Source: Triops longicaudatus (lineage: Eukaryota > Arthropoda > Branchiopoda > Notostraca > Triopsidae). Taken from it: 64,000 nt of DNA. The stretch is from contig JAGQDJ010000263.1 of the NCBI GenBank assembly GCA_022885665.1, forward strand, positions 62,001-126,000. The letters are read 5' to 3'. Positions within the stretch are counted from its first letter, which is position 1. Each line of letters begins with the position of its first letter. Positions 11,822 to 23,867 of this stretch are shown here, piece by piece. Made by a program: the position numbers and the translations under genes. The notes beneath the pieces were generated by a model. That model was not told where the DNA came from and ran no database searches. It saw nothing but the letters and a program-made list of their open reading frames with translations.

Positions 11822-14800
11822 ATGACTTTCATAAAAGCCACTTGGATGCTTTTAATTCTCTTTTCATTGCACCTACTCATTTATCCTTCGTAAGTGCTTT
11901 CATCCGTGCAACGTTGACAACCAATTGCGTATAAAACATATTTCTTTCTTCGCAGTTGCTGTGGAACTCCTTCAGAAGCTACTTCGAGACTTCATAATGT
12001 GACAGAAATCTTGTCCAACTTACTGAAGGATTATGATGTCCGACTTCGACCAAACTTCGGAGGTAAGCTTAGGCCTGTTTTCGCTGTAGTCGTAACGGAT
12101 AAAAGTGGGCCATTTCTTTCAACTGGGGAAACAAAGTGGACTCCAACCAAGTTACAGAAAAAGTTCAGTGCTTCCGCTTTCCTAGCCGAACAACGATTCC
12201 CTGTAGCAAACGACTTCAGAGTTTCTTTCTCTTGGAGCCTTCCTGCTATTCTTTCTTCAGACGAAGTACTGTTCTCCTCATTTTTAGAGAACCGTCTCCC
12301 TAAAACATATAGCGTGCACTTTGGGGTTCTCAACACGAGAAAAAAAGGGGAACTTGATGGGAAAAGGAAGCTGCTCTTCACCACGTCCATTTTCTTGATC
12401 AATAAGACCTGACGTGGAAGGCGAAATAGCACTTGTCCACGTTTTCCATTTTCGCATGATCGCCCCCCTCCCTCTAAATTTTTGCATCATTATTTCTCCG
12501 GCAATATTATCCGGTTTTGATACGCCTGATTTTTACAGGCGAGCCGCTACACGTTGGTATGGACATTACCTTGGCTAGTTTCGACTCCATCTCGGAAGTC
12601 AATATGGTAAGCAGCTTTTGGATTGGGGGGATTTTTATTAAAAAAAAGAGCAGAAAACATGACAAATGAGAGGGAGTACAGGACAGCACTATTCTTAACA
12701 GGACTACACCGTAACATTGTGCTTGAATCAATACTGGAAGGATGAACGGTTGGCGTTCGCCCAAAGCTCTCAGATTCTCACTCTTTCGGGCGATTTTTCC
12801 GAAAAAATCTGGGTTCCTGACACTTTTTTCGCCAACGACAAAAACAGCTTCTTGCACGACGTCACTGAGCGTAACACCATGGTCCGCTTACACGCTGATG
12901 GGAACATTGAGTATGGAATGCGTTTTACCACCACCCTAGCCTGCATGATGGATTTGCATTATTATCCGCTTGACTGTCAGAATTGCACTGTGGAAATCGA
13001 AAGCTGTGAGTATCATACTTTCTTTCGTAATAGAACATGCAACTTGTCCTGGTTTATTGTATGAAGCGAAGGAGGAAAAGTGCATTATTCCGTAATCTAA
13101 ATTGAAAATCTTAGAAAACTTTCAATGGAGCTTTCAACTATGTAACACTATATTCACACCACCCGAAATAACCCGGGTAACTCCTGCTAACGGGAAAAAG
13201 CTACCCGAAAACGTAACATAATCGGGGTGTTAGATTAAGCTAATAAAAGGTGCAATCGAGAAGTTAAGGTAGCAGTAACCCAATTTGAAAGGCTGAGAAC
13301 GGAGTGCCCACTTTGCCAAAAATGCACCAAGGTCAAATAATATCTCATAAACAAAGAAATGGGAACACATTTTAATTGAAGTCACACTTCCTTTGTTGAG
13401 TTTGGAAATTAGTTAACCAAATATACACCAAAAGGTTATTTATTCTTATCACCGTATTAGCGGGACGTCACATTTCTGTGGAAACCCTTAGCGGTTTAAC
13501 CTTTTAACCTTAAGAAAGACTTCCTTTCAAGCGCTTGCCTAGATCGAGAGCAACGTAAACTGGAAATATAAAGCAAACGTTCAAAAAAAGCTTAGAACAA
13601 GTAATGGCATTTTAGCTACAGTACGTTATAGAACGTTACACACGTAAGTAACGTTTGCTTTAGTGGTAACGACTTGTAGAGCTTTCGCTTCTGCCATCAG
13701 TCCTGAAAAAGCATAACCTCATTCATTTAGACCTATTATTGGACTTCGCCCAGCGACGTCCAATACTGTTGCATTCTCGGGTTTCTTGGCTTTGAATAAG
13801 TTTGAATAACTGCTTTGGGCGCTTTTTTTTCGAAAGACATGTCAAGAGAAACTTATTTTATTCGAGCGGCGTACGATTCAGTGGTAAACGGAAAATCTTT
13901 TTGGGTGTCTGCAGTTTAAGTGGCAAATGTGGACGTAATTTAATTGCCATAATTTACCTTAAGTATACTAAAAAAAATGGCCTGTCGTTTTTCCCTAAGC
14001 TTAAACAAGTTCAATTGCAGTGACTTACAAAAGCTTTTTCTCGCATCACTCCACGGTGTCTTACGAGAAAAAGATGGAAATAGATAGTACTGCAACAGCT
14101 TCGGTAATTGGACAATCAGGGATGTCTAGACTGTTAATGCTGGACTTTTGCTGTCTATGAGAGGATTTATCGTTTCCACAACTGTAAAGTAATTCCTTTT
14201 GCCCGCAGATTGATCTTTTTCCGTTTCAAATGCTAGTAGGCCTTAACAATGCAATTTTTTTTTACTGCGAAGGGTGCCTTTTTCACGCCGATTTAATTTT
14301 CTCTCGGAATGTATTTTCTGTTATGAAATAAGGAAGAGTGTAACCCTAAATTACGCATTACAATACATACGCTCTTTCCCTCAAGGAGTAGCAGTGCTTT
14401 GTCGGATATTAAGTGTGCGAAATCTTTGTTTTTACGACCTATAAAATGTTTTAGATGGGTACACAGTACGAGAAGTGATCATGTTTTGGCGGGATACTCC
14501 AGTGGTGGGAGTAGAGGACGCAGATTTGCCCCAGTTTACTATAATGGGCTATGAAACCAATGATCGTAAGGAAATCCAAGCGACGGGCGTATATCAACGA
14601 CTTTCCTTGTCCTTCCGCTTACAACGCAATATTGGCTACTTTGTCTTCCAAACGTATTTACCCTCCATCCTCATCGTCATGCTGTCTTGGGTGTCCTTCT
14701 GGATTAATCACGAAGCTACCAGTGCTCGTGTAGCCTTGGGTAACAAGAAATAAAAAGAAAAAATGATCCCCCTTACTTACCCTAATCCACCTAGTCCTGA

Positions 14801-15615
14801 CATTTTTCTCTCTTGTCCAAGATAAACAATACTTGAAGACCGTTCTTTCTATTTTCCCCCTACTGGCAGGAATCACCACCGTTCTGACTATGACCACTAT
14901 CAGCACGGGAGTTCGGTCGGCTCTTCCGAGGATATCTTATGTAAAAGCGATCGATATCTATCTCGTCATGTGCTTCGTCTTCGTTTTTGCGGCCTTGTTG
15001 GAATATGCCGCTGTCAACTACACATATTGGGGAGCGCGGGCGAAAAGGAAGGTATGATCCTTTTTTTCCTATTCTAATTCCATATGGAGCAGAAAAAATG
15101 AAAAGCAATGCAAGAATCGGTGTTATATCCCATGTTTCCTATATCACTGACAGAAAAAGAAAGAAGGCAGCAAGGGCCCACCAGAAAGTCAGGATGAGGA
15201 TGATGGCATTTTGCAGCTTCAGGATTTGCGCATTTCGCCTATTCCATCCCTCAGAAATCGACACCACGGCAAATCACTTCATGTCGCTCCGCCAGCTGGA
15301 ACAGATTCCTTCCCGCCCAGCTTTCGGATCCATCGCAATTACGGATATTTGGTCCGGGGACCGGCAGGACCAGCCCCAGGACCTTTGAGTGTCAGAAGAA
15401 GCACACGTATTCGGCCGCGGTTCTTCCCTTCTCATACGTCTAATCCTAATACATCTTTTGCCTTGAAAAATTCCTTCAAATCTCGGCAATGTTCACTAGC
15501 CAGCACACTTCCCAAAATAAAAGACGTCAATCTAATTGACCGATATTCCCGCGTTGTATTTCCCGTCAGCTTCATCCTCTTTAACGCAGTTTACTGGTGC
15601 TTTTATGTTCTGTAA
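11822..15615 (+). CDS. Lcch3: GABA-gated ion channel subunit LCCH3 (beta-type Cys-loop receptor)
   Basis: Seven exons: 11822-11889, 11956-12062, 12539-12606, 12702-13005, 14455-14739, 14870-15051, 15154-15615; 491 residues. Residues 1-22 are a signal peptide (MTFIKATWMLLILFSLHLL), which selects this ATG. The extracellular domain holds RPNFGGEPLHVGMDI and the Cys-loop C162-C176 (13 residues between). M1 ~243-265, M2 ~274-296 (VALGITTVLTMTTISTG, with Ala276 at the 2' pore position), M3 ~300-328 (EYAAVNYTYWGARAKRK end) and M4 467-491. The SAR rather than PAR before M2 and the KAIDIYLVMCFVFVFAALLE stretch fit the LCCH3/beta group rather than RDL. In flies LCCH3 co-assembles with GRD or RDL when expressed together. 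The M3-M4 loop (~338-466) is basic and Ser/Pro-rich. Intron 4 is long (1.45 kb). Confidence 0.93.
13006..14454 (+). other. Lcch3 intron 4
   Basis: A 1,449 bp GT-AG intron, about twenty times the common intron length here. I see no internal exon, repeat or RNA gene in it. A long intron inside an ion-channel gene can hold regulatory sequence, but nothing specific is visible. Confidence 0.6.
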
Positions 15616-17365
15616 ATAACACCAATCGTCTTCTTACAACTTCACACTTGCAATAGAGTATCCCAACCGAATTACTTTTGAGTGAGAAAAAAAGAAAGCT
15701 GGAAAATACAGATTACAAATACAACATTTTAATTACAATTCTCAACTATTTTGGAATCAAATCAGCCCAATAGATGGCTTAGACGACTTTAAACCAAAGA
15801 AGAAGACTTTCGAATCTCTTTACGCCGCGCTTCGGCTCTTTCGGAAAAGACGTGCACACTCGTCGAAAAATGTTGTAATAAGCCTTTTAATACCGAAAGG
15901 TAAAAAAAGTGTAATTTAAAATTAAATTTCGATCTTAAAGGGTTTCGCATGTTTTTGTATAATTACGTTGCATCTTTTGAATTGTTCGCGCAAAAACTAA
16001 CTCTTACCTTAAGTGGAAGCCAACCTTCAGAATATACATTTCCGAGACCACTTTTCGCCATTACTGGGGTCGTGGTTTGAGCAAGCTGAATAGGATTCTT
16101 CAAAAGGAGTTCCGAAACAGAAGAAAAAAAAATAAATAAATAAATTTGAATTTAGTTGATTATGTACCATATATACCATGGCATGGTAGAAACAAGAATC
16201 ATTTGCATTCCTACGTGAATTACACTTTTTTTTCTTGGAGGCAGAAGATGGAAGTAATCCGTTTTTCTCTGCTACTCATTGCTAATACTTGCTACCCCTA
16301 GGGGCGTCTTTTATGATCTTGGTGTTGTGATATTCGCTAATAAAATAGAGTACCTTACAGTGATGGATCCATTTCAAAGCTCTATGTTTATTTTCACATA
16401 AATCCCGATTATATTCGTTTGACTTTTTCTTAACGAAAAATAGCAACTTTTGCATGGGCGGTTTCACAACCACTTTACTTCAACCATTTCCCGCTACGAT
16501 AGTTTCTCTCCGAGGCAGCTACGATTTTCCAAAAGAGGAAAAACCGAAATGTTTTAAATGCGGCAATTTACCTTTTTCTTTTACTTATGGGCATAATGTG
16601 AAAGATTTTTTTTCTATCACGTGCAACAGTTAAGACTGAACAGTGTAAATATAACTAGATAATGTTGTATTGTTGGAAGAATTTTACGGGCCTTGGCTGA
16701 CACTGCTGCACCGACTTTAGTACCTCACTTAATTTCAGAAGTGATATTTTCCATACGTACACGACTCACAAAAAATTGTCACACAAGAAAACATAGCAAA
16801 GATGCAATTTAACAGGTGTTCGGCATACACTGTGTAACAAGAAACTTCTACCTTCCATATTCAAAAGAATGAAAAGGAATTCTGCCAAAACTTTGGCCTA
16901 TTTCAGTAATTTACTTCTAACTTGACAAAAAATCCCAGTTATTAGTATTATTTTTACATAACTTTGTCTTTCTTTGGAACAGAAAGAGAAAAAAGACAAA
17001 AAGCTTTTTTTTACGACCAATTTCAGCAGCCAAAAAACAACTCCGTTTGGCTGACTAGCTTTACTGCAATGAAGACGAAAAATAACATAAATCTTGCAGT
17101 AATACGTCCGACGGCAAATGTACAGCATACATTCATCACTATTAGTATTCAGCTTGGAAGTTACTATATTATTTGCATAATAACCAGCCCTCACAAGGCT
17201 TCCTCTTTTCTCCTTCACTTCACAGCGTACTATCGATGGCCATGGTTACAATTCCAATTTGCCTAATTTTGCACACCTCAAGTTCGCACACCTCTCCCCA
17301 AATATAACTCTGGGATATTTCCAGACCAACCATTCTTTATCAACACCAAACTTCCGGCAACTGGC
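15616..17365. other. Convergent intergenic region, Lcch3 / syndapin 3' ends
   Basis: 1.75 kb of AT-rich sequence between two stop codons facing each other. It holds short A/T tracts, including an AAATAAATAAATAAAT run near 16128-16143 that could serve as an Lcch3 polyadenylation signal. ORFs such as 16898-17218 (minus) and 16964-17266 (plus) overlap each other and have no recognisable domain. Confidence 0.5.
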
Positions 17366-20300
17366 TTAAATAACTTCAACATAATTGGCAGGATATAATC
17401 CAACACGACCATCTTTGCGTCCTTTACACCATCCTTGTTCATCTTCATCTTCCAACTTCTCGAAAGTATCGCCTGCAAAAAGTTTAAACGTTTGTTATTC
17501 GTACATAATAATACGATACATATCATACAATATTATAATACCATTATAAAGTAATTTGTGGAAGGTAACACAACATACGATGCAAAAGTTTATCAACAAG
17601 ACAATAATTTAAGTTCTCTAGAATTTTCTTCGTAACACTGCATAAAAATTATTGCAGTATTGATTAAAATACAAACGAAGTACTAGGCTTGAATAAACTA
17701 CTAAAATCAAGTAACGATATCTAATATTACCCTTTTTGAAGCTGAGTTCATCCATTTCAGCACCTTCGTAATCATACAAAGCGCGTACAGGTACGCCAGG
17801 TTCACCATGATCCACTAAGGCGTCACTAGGATCCTCATCCCATTCTTCTTCTTCAAATGGATTGCTTTCAGCTTTGACTCCGTTACTGGAAACACAAAAC
17901 CAAGCCAAAATTAACTCAATAAGTACTTTTCCGCTTCCTTTCTTTTCCCAAAGCACGACAAATATAAGGGCTACTACCAGATCGCATTTCTGTTAATAAG
18001 ACTACACCGTTCCTTACCTCACATTAGATGTTCGGTTATTGCTTTCATTTCTTGGCAAGTCTTTGGTTGAACTGTCGCTGCTTCTGTAACTTGAAGCCAC
18101 TTCCGTTTTCTTAACTTTCTTATTTGTTCCCGTTTTGTCAGCTTGGGATCCCAATTCCTAAAAGAGACAAAGACGCCCACCAAAAAAAGAAGTTAATTAG
18201 TCTGAACTAAGCTTTCGGAAGTTACCTCCTACTCAGAAATCGTTATGTTTTCGCTACGTGACATCAAACATCAAAGTTGTCACACTACTTTTCCTCTAAA
18301 ACAAATAACCAACCACCGACAGAACTAACAACGTAGCGTAAAGCTCGAAGTAAAATAACATACAAATAAATAAATAAAAAGCTCTAAGCTTCATACGAAA
18401 GCAACCACAGGACATGCACGAGCTCAATTAGAGAAAAGTGACGTTAATCACTTTCGGGAAGTGAGTTCGAAAACACGCTCAAAGCTTAAGCGAACTTGGT
18501 TATCGACCTTTCTACTCGATTGTCAAAAAGAGTGTTATTTTTCGTGCCATGCAAGTGCAATCAGGCTAGCAAGAAACGAAAAGGAGATATCTTGTTTGGT
18601 AATGAAGTGAAGAGAGAAAAAATGCGAAGAGGAAAAATTACGGGCAAGTCATCGGAGACTTGACGCTGGTTGATGAGCGTAATGGCGCCTTCCGGAAGCT
18701 GAGCTTTCTTGCCTTTCCCGCCACTGATATCGCGGAATTCTTCTGAATAATCCTATATGAGCACAGCCAAATAACACAAACGCTTTCGTACATACTTGCC
18801 ATTCCATCAAAAGAACAACTTTCTTCATCCATACAGATATTCGTAAACACATACCTTAAACGTTCGCTCCATTACACATAAACATTAACAAATACTCAAA
18901 CACTCGCACATGCCCACATGCATACATCAACCGTAGTCCCTTTTCATACCAACATCTTCACATCTTGTCGCTTCGCAAAACTTTGCTGACAAGATGGCGA
19001 AGACAAATTTACCTCGAACTGGGGCCAATTCATTGGCATATTAATCCCGTGATTGTTCGACCACCACTTCAGGTCCTTTTCAGAATCAGCGTTGTTCACA
19101 GTGTGATAAAACTCTTCATAAATTTGGGGTAAACTACAAAACAATTAAGAATTATTTATACTTGAGAAAAGAAAACTGGAAAGCGCGAATTTCATTCGCA
19201 GTGACCACCAACAAATTGGTTAACACGTACACAGGGTCTTGTGATATGTTGAGTCCTTTTTGAATATCGAAAAGCACGTCCTTGAAGAACTTAAGGCGCT
19301 GGGCTTCCATTTCTTGGCATTTTTCGAAAACTTCCGTCATATCTTCCATGTAACGCGGGTTGGTGGCATTAATTTCCTGCAAACTGGATTCGTATCGTTC
19401 CCGTGTTTTCTGTACTTCTTCTTTAGCTTTTTGTACACGATCTTGCAATTTCTTGATCTGTAAATAAAACAAAAACTGTATTTTAAACGCAGAAAAAAAA
19501 TGGCATGACAGAAACAAATAAAAAAACATTCCGCTTGCAATTCGAACTTTGCAGGTTCTCTTAATGACACCATTTTCTCTTTCAAGGAAAAATAAATGTC
19601 GTGCGGACCAGTGACAAAAAAGCGCGAGGAAAATGCGAAGCGAAAATCGATGAAAATTATACGACCAGACTGAAACTGTACAATAGAAGTTCTTCTTTCA
19701 CTATGAGAGAAAAAGTAACGACAAAAAAAGGCAAGCAGTTATCGGAAACCCATATATACTACCTTCTGTTATCCAGCACAAAAAAGAGGGAGAATGGGGA
19801 ATAAAAAAAGTAAACCTGTCAATGTTTTTCCTCCTTTTGTCGTGAGTGTGTAAGTTGTATTTTTCTCGAAGGTCCACAAGATAGAGATTTACCTGCTCTG
19901 GTGAGAGGGCGGAATCCCCGGACGCGTTACGTTCTTGGTTGGTGGCCGATCTTTCTGCTTTGCATGCGTTATGATAATCAGCTTTGGCCTTGTTGACTTT
20001 AGCGTAGGTTTTCACCCAAGGCTTCTGCGCTTTCTTGAACGAGTCTTCCATTTCTTTTTTCTCCTTCAGGTGCATCATGGACTGTAACAAAGAAAAGGCA
20101 CACAAATCAATCGATTATTCCATTCGGTATCAGGTGGGTGGGGGTTGGGGTAAGCAAAGATTGTCGGAGATAAAGAAGCAATAAGAAACAAAAGGAAAGG
20201 AGTCCAATTGAGATGCTCCATATTCGAAAAGCTTGCCTTGTGGTAATTGTCTTTTTGCCAGGTTTTGATCTGGCTGCTGACGTCATTACACAAATGATCG

Positions 20301-23300
20301 CGAACACGCAAATGAAGGTCTGAAAGCCGGTCAGCTTCCACCAGAATTCCTTTCCATGCTGCTTCAGTTGTTCCATATTCAGGTCCTAACCAAGATTAAA
20401 AGAAAAAGTTGCATTATTCACCATGATTTACATTTACGTCATGGCAGCATAACAACAGAACGAACAATAAATTAATAATTCAAGAAAAAAAACACGCTAC
20501 AGAAAACGAGAAAAGGAAACAAATAATATACAAAAGGAATCTAATCAATTAAAGGTACACTTATGTGCACCAAAATGTTTCGGAAAAACTAACCTCAACC
20601 TAAAGATTTTATTGGAGTATTATGGGATATAAGGTAAAGTTTTCAAAACTTGTTATAATTTAAATACGAAAGCGCAGAACAGGCTCTGTATACAAATACT
20701 TATGTGCGTCATTTGAACTTTATTTATAAAACTAATGTAATTGGTGAAAATATAGCTGCTTGCAAATATTCGGACAACGGTATTTAAAGCACAAACTTCA
20801 AATAAAACGAAGAGAAATACTAAAGAAAAGCGGTTATCAGATTATGGTGGATAGATTTAAGGACGTCTTCCTTCACGCATTAAGCCTATTCACGTCATAC
20901 TTATGTAACCTCAGTGTTTGCAACAAAAATCATGTACTACACATCATACTCTGAAGCGTACATAAGAATACAGGAAGTGATTAATTCACGGCATTAAGAC
21001 GCGACAAATGCAAGGTAGAGATTTCATTGCGTGTCGATCACACGCAAATCGAGGCTGACTGGGCGAAACGCGACTAACGTAATAAACGGACAGAAAATTC
21101 GAGAAACAGACTTCACGCTTCGAACCTAGTTTCATGTGGGTGTTTTAGGACAGGAAATTAAACCTTCATCTGATGCATGCAAACTCGGTTTCAATAAGAA
21201 TATTAAGAAAGAAGCTTACGAACACACATGTGAGTCCTTGTTTCACGTATGTTTTGACTAGTGTCATAAGCCTTTCTAAAGGTAGGTACGTCCATTCGAA
21301 CTTCCTGAAAACCAGTTTTTTTTAAAGACTTCGAAGGTAGTATCGTAGCAGAAGGACAACGCTCCAAAGATATCCGTAATAGCTTTATGCTATTGGACCG
21401 CAGTCCGTTCTAAATCGCAAAAGGAAATCACTGCAATTCCTAAAGCCGGTGTAAATACAAGCCGGGAACTGCTAGTAGTAATAAGGCCGTGCACGGCAAT
21501 ATGGAATTACGCGTTCAACGTTGGTTTTAGTGTGCGTGTGGCGTGTTGTAGTTAAATTCTTATACGCAATTATCACATCTCCGCTGTAGAGTGAAGGGCG
21601 GGTCTTGCTTTGGCTACAGAAGGGTGAGGCCAGGGTTCAGCAACACAATTGTTCGTACTTCTCTCACCAAGGGCGCGACTAGGTTATATATGGTCATTTT
21701 TCTTTTTGTTCCAGATTTTTTTTTATAGCGCAGCTCTGAAACAATGGACGTACACAGGTACACTGTTTCTGGTAGATGGTGAACGATAAGTCCTTTGAAA
21801 GTGAACTTTTCAATAGTATTAACGCTCCATTGCTCTGTAAAAAAGTAACGGAATGCTTATCTGATAATCCGCGCATCAAGCTCAGCCTCTGCCCCAGTTT
21901 CTCGAATGAAGGAACTAATTTGTACTTTGAGCCAAAGTCAATAGTCAGCCTTCGCTTGTACCACAAGCGCTTCGTGCCTTTTAGGGCTGACGTGTCTTTC
22001 TGTACTACTATTGCAAAGGATTTCTTTCCTTTTTTAAAAATAAAAATACTCGCGTATGTTGAATGAGAAATTCCCATAAAAATCCAATAAAATACCGATG
22101 GGGCACGGAAATTAGTTCTTATTCTTTCTTCACGACTTGGTCCGTAGACGAGCCGGGGTATCAGGATATTTAGAAGATTGACTTTCACTTATGTTAAGTA
22201 AAGAAAGAATGGAACTTTTTGCCTACTAACATTGTTAGGCTACCAGTGAAAATGAGTTTCTTGTTACTCTACAGCCACCTTTTAGTCAACAAAGGCGAAT
22301 TCTCTTCCAGATACAATTACGTTAGATCAATGTTAGAACTGTTCAATGGGAAGAAATATTTAAAATAACTAGGTTTTACCATGCTATAGACACTAAGACA
22401 AACAATCAGCTTTCGTAAAACTGGGAAAACAAAATACACAGTGTTGTAAAAACTTGGATTTGTCTTTGTAGAATACTGGAAGTTTTTTTTTTTTGCTATT
22501 TGGTCGCGCGCCACGTAATGTTTAATGGAGAATTTTTCCTTTTTTTTGAGCTGTCGTCATAAGCAACAACAAGAAAGGACGAAACGTGAAAAGAAAGCCT
22601 ATCAATACTGCTGTAGGCGGAAGACCGCGCTAAAGATAACGGTTATGCAAACCATTTGAGGTAAAACTCCTGAATGATTCAAGACATTCCAAACATACGA
22701 ATTTGACGAAAAGGACAAACTGAAAAGTCAAAAAGTGTCGTATTTAGCTAGCTCAGAGACGCAGAACTGAAAAATTGTCCAGCTAAAAAAGAGTAATTTC
22801 ATGCAGCTTATGAGGCAAAAATGAAAGACCGTTTGAAATACTGAAAATCGTTCTTAATGCGGGAGAAATGCACCACTTCATGTCGGCACATTTACACAAG
22901 AAATGGACCGCAAAATGAAAACTAAACAAAACCTACAATAACAAGCAGAAATCAGCAATTGCAACGGTTAACCTACGTTACGCTCGCCTATAATAAAGAA
23001 ACCCAAATTATTTGAAAATGCCCAGTCTTGTGCAAGGTTCAATGCCTCCAACGAATTGAAAGGACATTGAAATTTTGAAAATTATTTACTACTATCTCTT
23101 CACGGCATCAGACCTACTAAAATTCATAAACTAAACTACCACAGCAAGAATAGTTACTTAAAATTTTAATTTTACAACATCGGACCCTCTGTTGTTACGA
23201 AGGTTCATTCAATTAATACCACTACATATTAACATATTTGTCGTTAGGATTTTTCGTATGAATAATACCTAATTATTCCGATTTCCTGGACACGCTTGTA

Positions 23301-23867
23301 ATCGTCCGTTATTACGAAACCATGTTAGTTAAGATTATTACCGTGGTTAAAGTGGCAATTTGAATGGTAAGCTAAAAACAGCGGAAAGTTACATTGTAAG
23401 ATAAACACTTCTCTCCTACTTAAACATAGGTAAACTTCTTAACACAACAATTACTAAACTAAATATACCTTGAATTAAGAAAATATACATAACAAAATAA
23501 CTCAACTTTACAATTAATATTCTAATAAGGTGACGCAAGCTAGCCTGTTGGCGATGTAGGCTTACCAGCTGGTAATGAGGTTCAGAATACCTACTGCGAA
23601 ACGCCCCTTTGCCTTGAACTCTTAGAAATGAGCACCAAAGTTACACTTCTTACCTTTCTCAATGAGGTCATTCCACTTTTTGCTCCAAGCGCGTAAACTC
23701 TTGGCGTAGGCTTTTTCGATTTCTCCACGTTCCTGGACTAACGTGAGCAGATCGGTGCAGAGGCGATGGCCATCCTCGATTCTTCGTGTGGTCCGCTTGT
23801 AATTACCGGGTTCCCAAAAGGAATCAGATCCGCCTCCCACCACTCCGTCATCGCTGTGATGAGACAT
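17366..23867 (-). CDS. Synd: Syndapin/PACSIN, F-BAR and SH3 protein
   Basis: Nine exons on the minus strand: 23867-23654, 20385-20237, 20081-19893, 19457-19231, 19133-19013, 18752-18642, 18157-18018, 17885-17731, 17472-17366; 470 residues. Residues ~15-290 are the F-BAR domain (FWEPGNYKRTTRRIEDGHRL; RALYDYEG follows much later), with the family's AQKPW and MNWPQFE motifs. Residues ~300-405 are a variable linker with one NPF motif (392-394), which in PACSINs binds EHD proteins. Residues ~410-468 are an SH3 domain (VRALYDYEGAEMDELSFKKG, then QGWCKG and VGLYPANYVEVI) that binds dynamin and N-WASP in other animals. The protein shapes membranes during endocytosis. Intron 1 is 3.3 kb; intron 2 has a GC donor (CACAAG|GCAAGC). 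All phases agree across the gene. Confidence 0.93.
20386..23653 (-). other. Syndapin intron 1
   Basis: A 3.27 kb intron. It contains a 164-codon minus-strand frame (21694-22188) and an overlapping 96-codon plus-strand frame (21776-22066). Neither shows a domain, splice partners or a convincing start, so I do not call them genes. No repeat or RNA gene is recognised. Confidence 0.6.

Noticed and set aside
12031..12432. Minus-strand 133-codon frame and plus-strand frame 11999-12412 inside Lcch3
   Set aside because: Read-through of Lcch3 exon 2 into its intron, and its shadow on the other strand.
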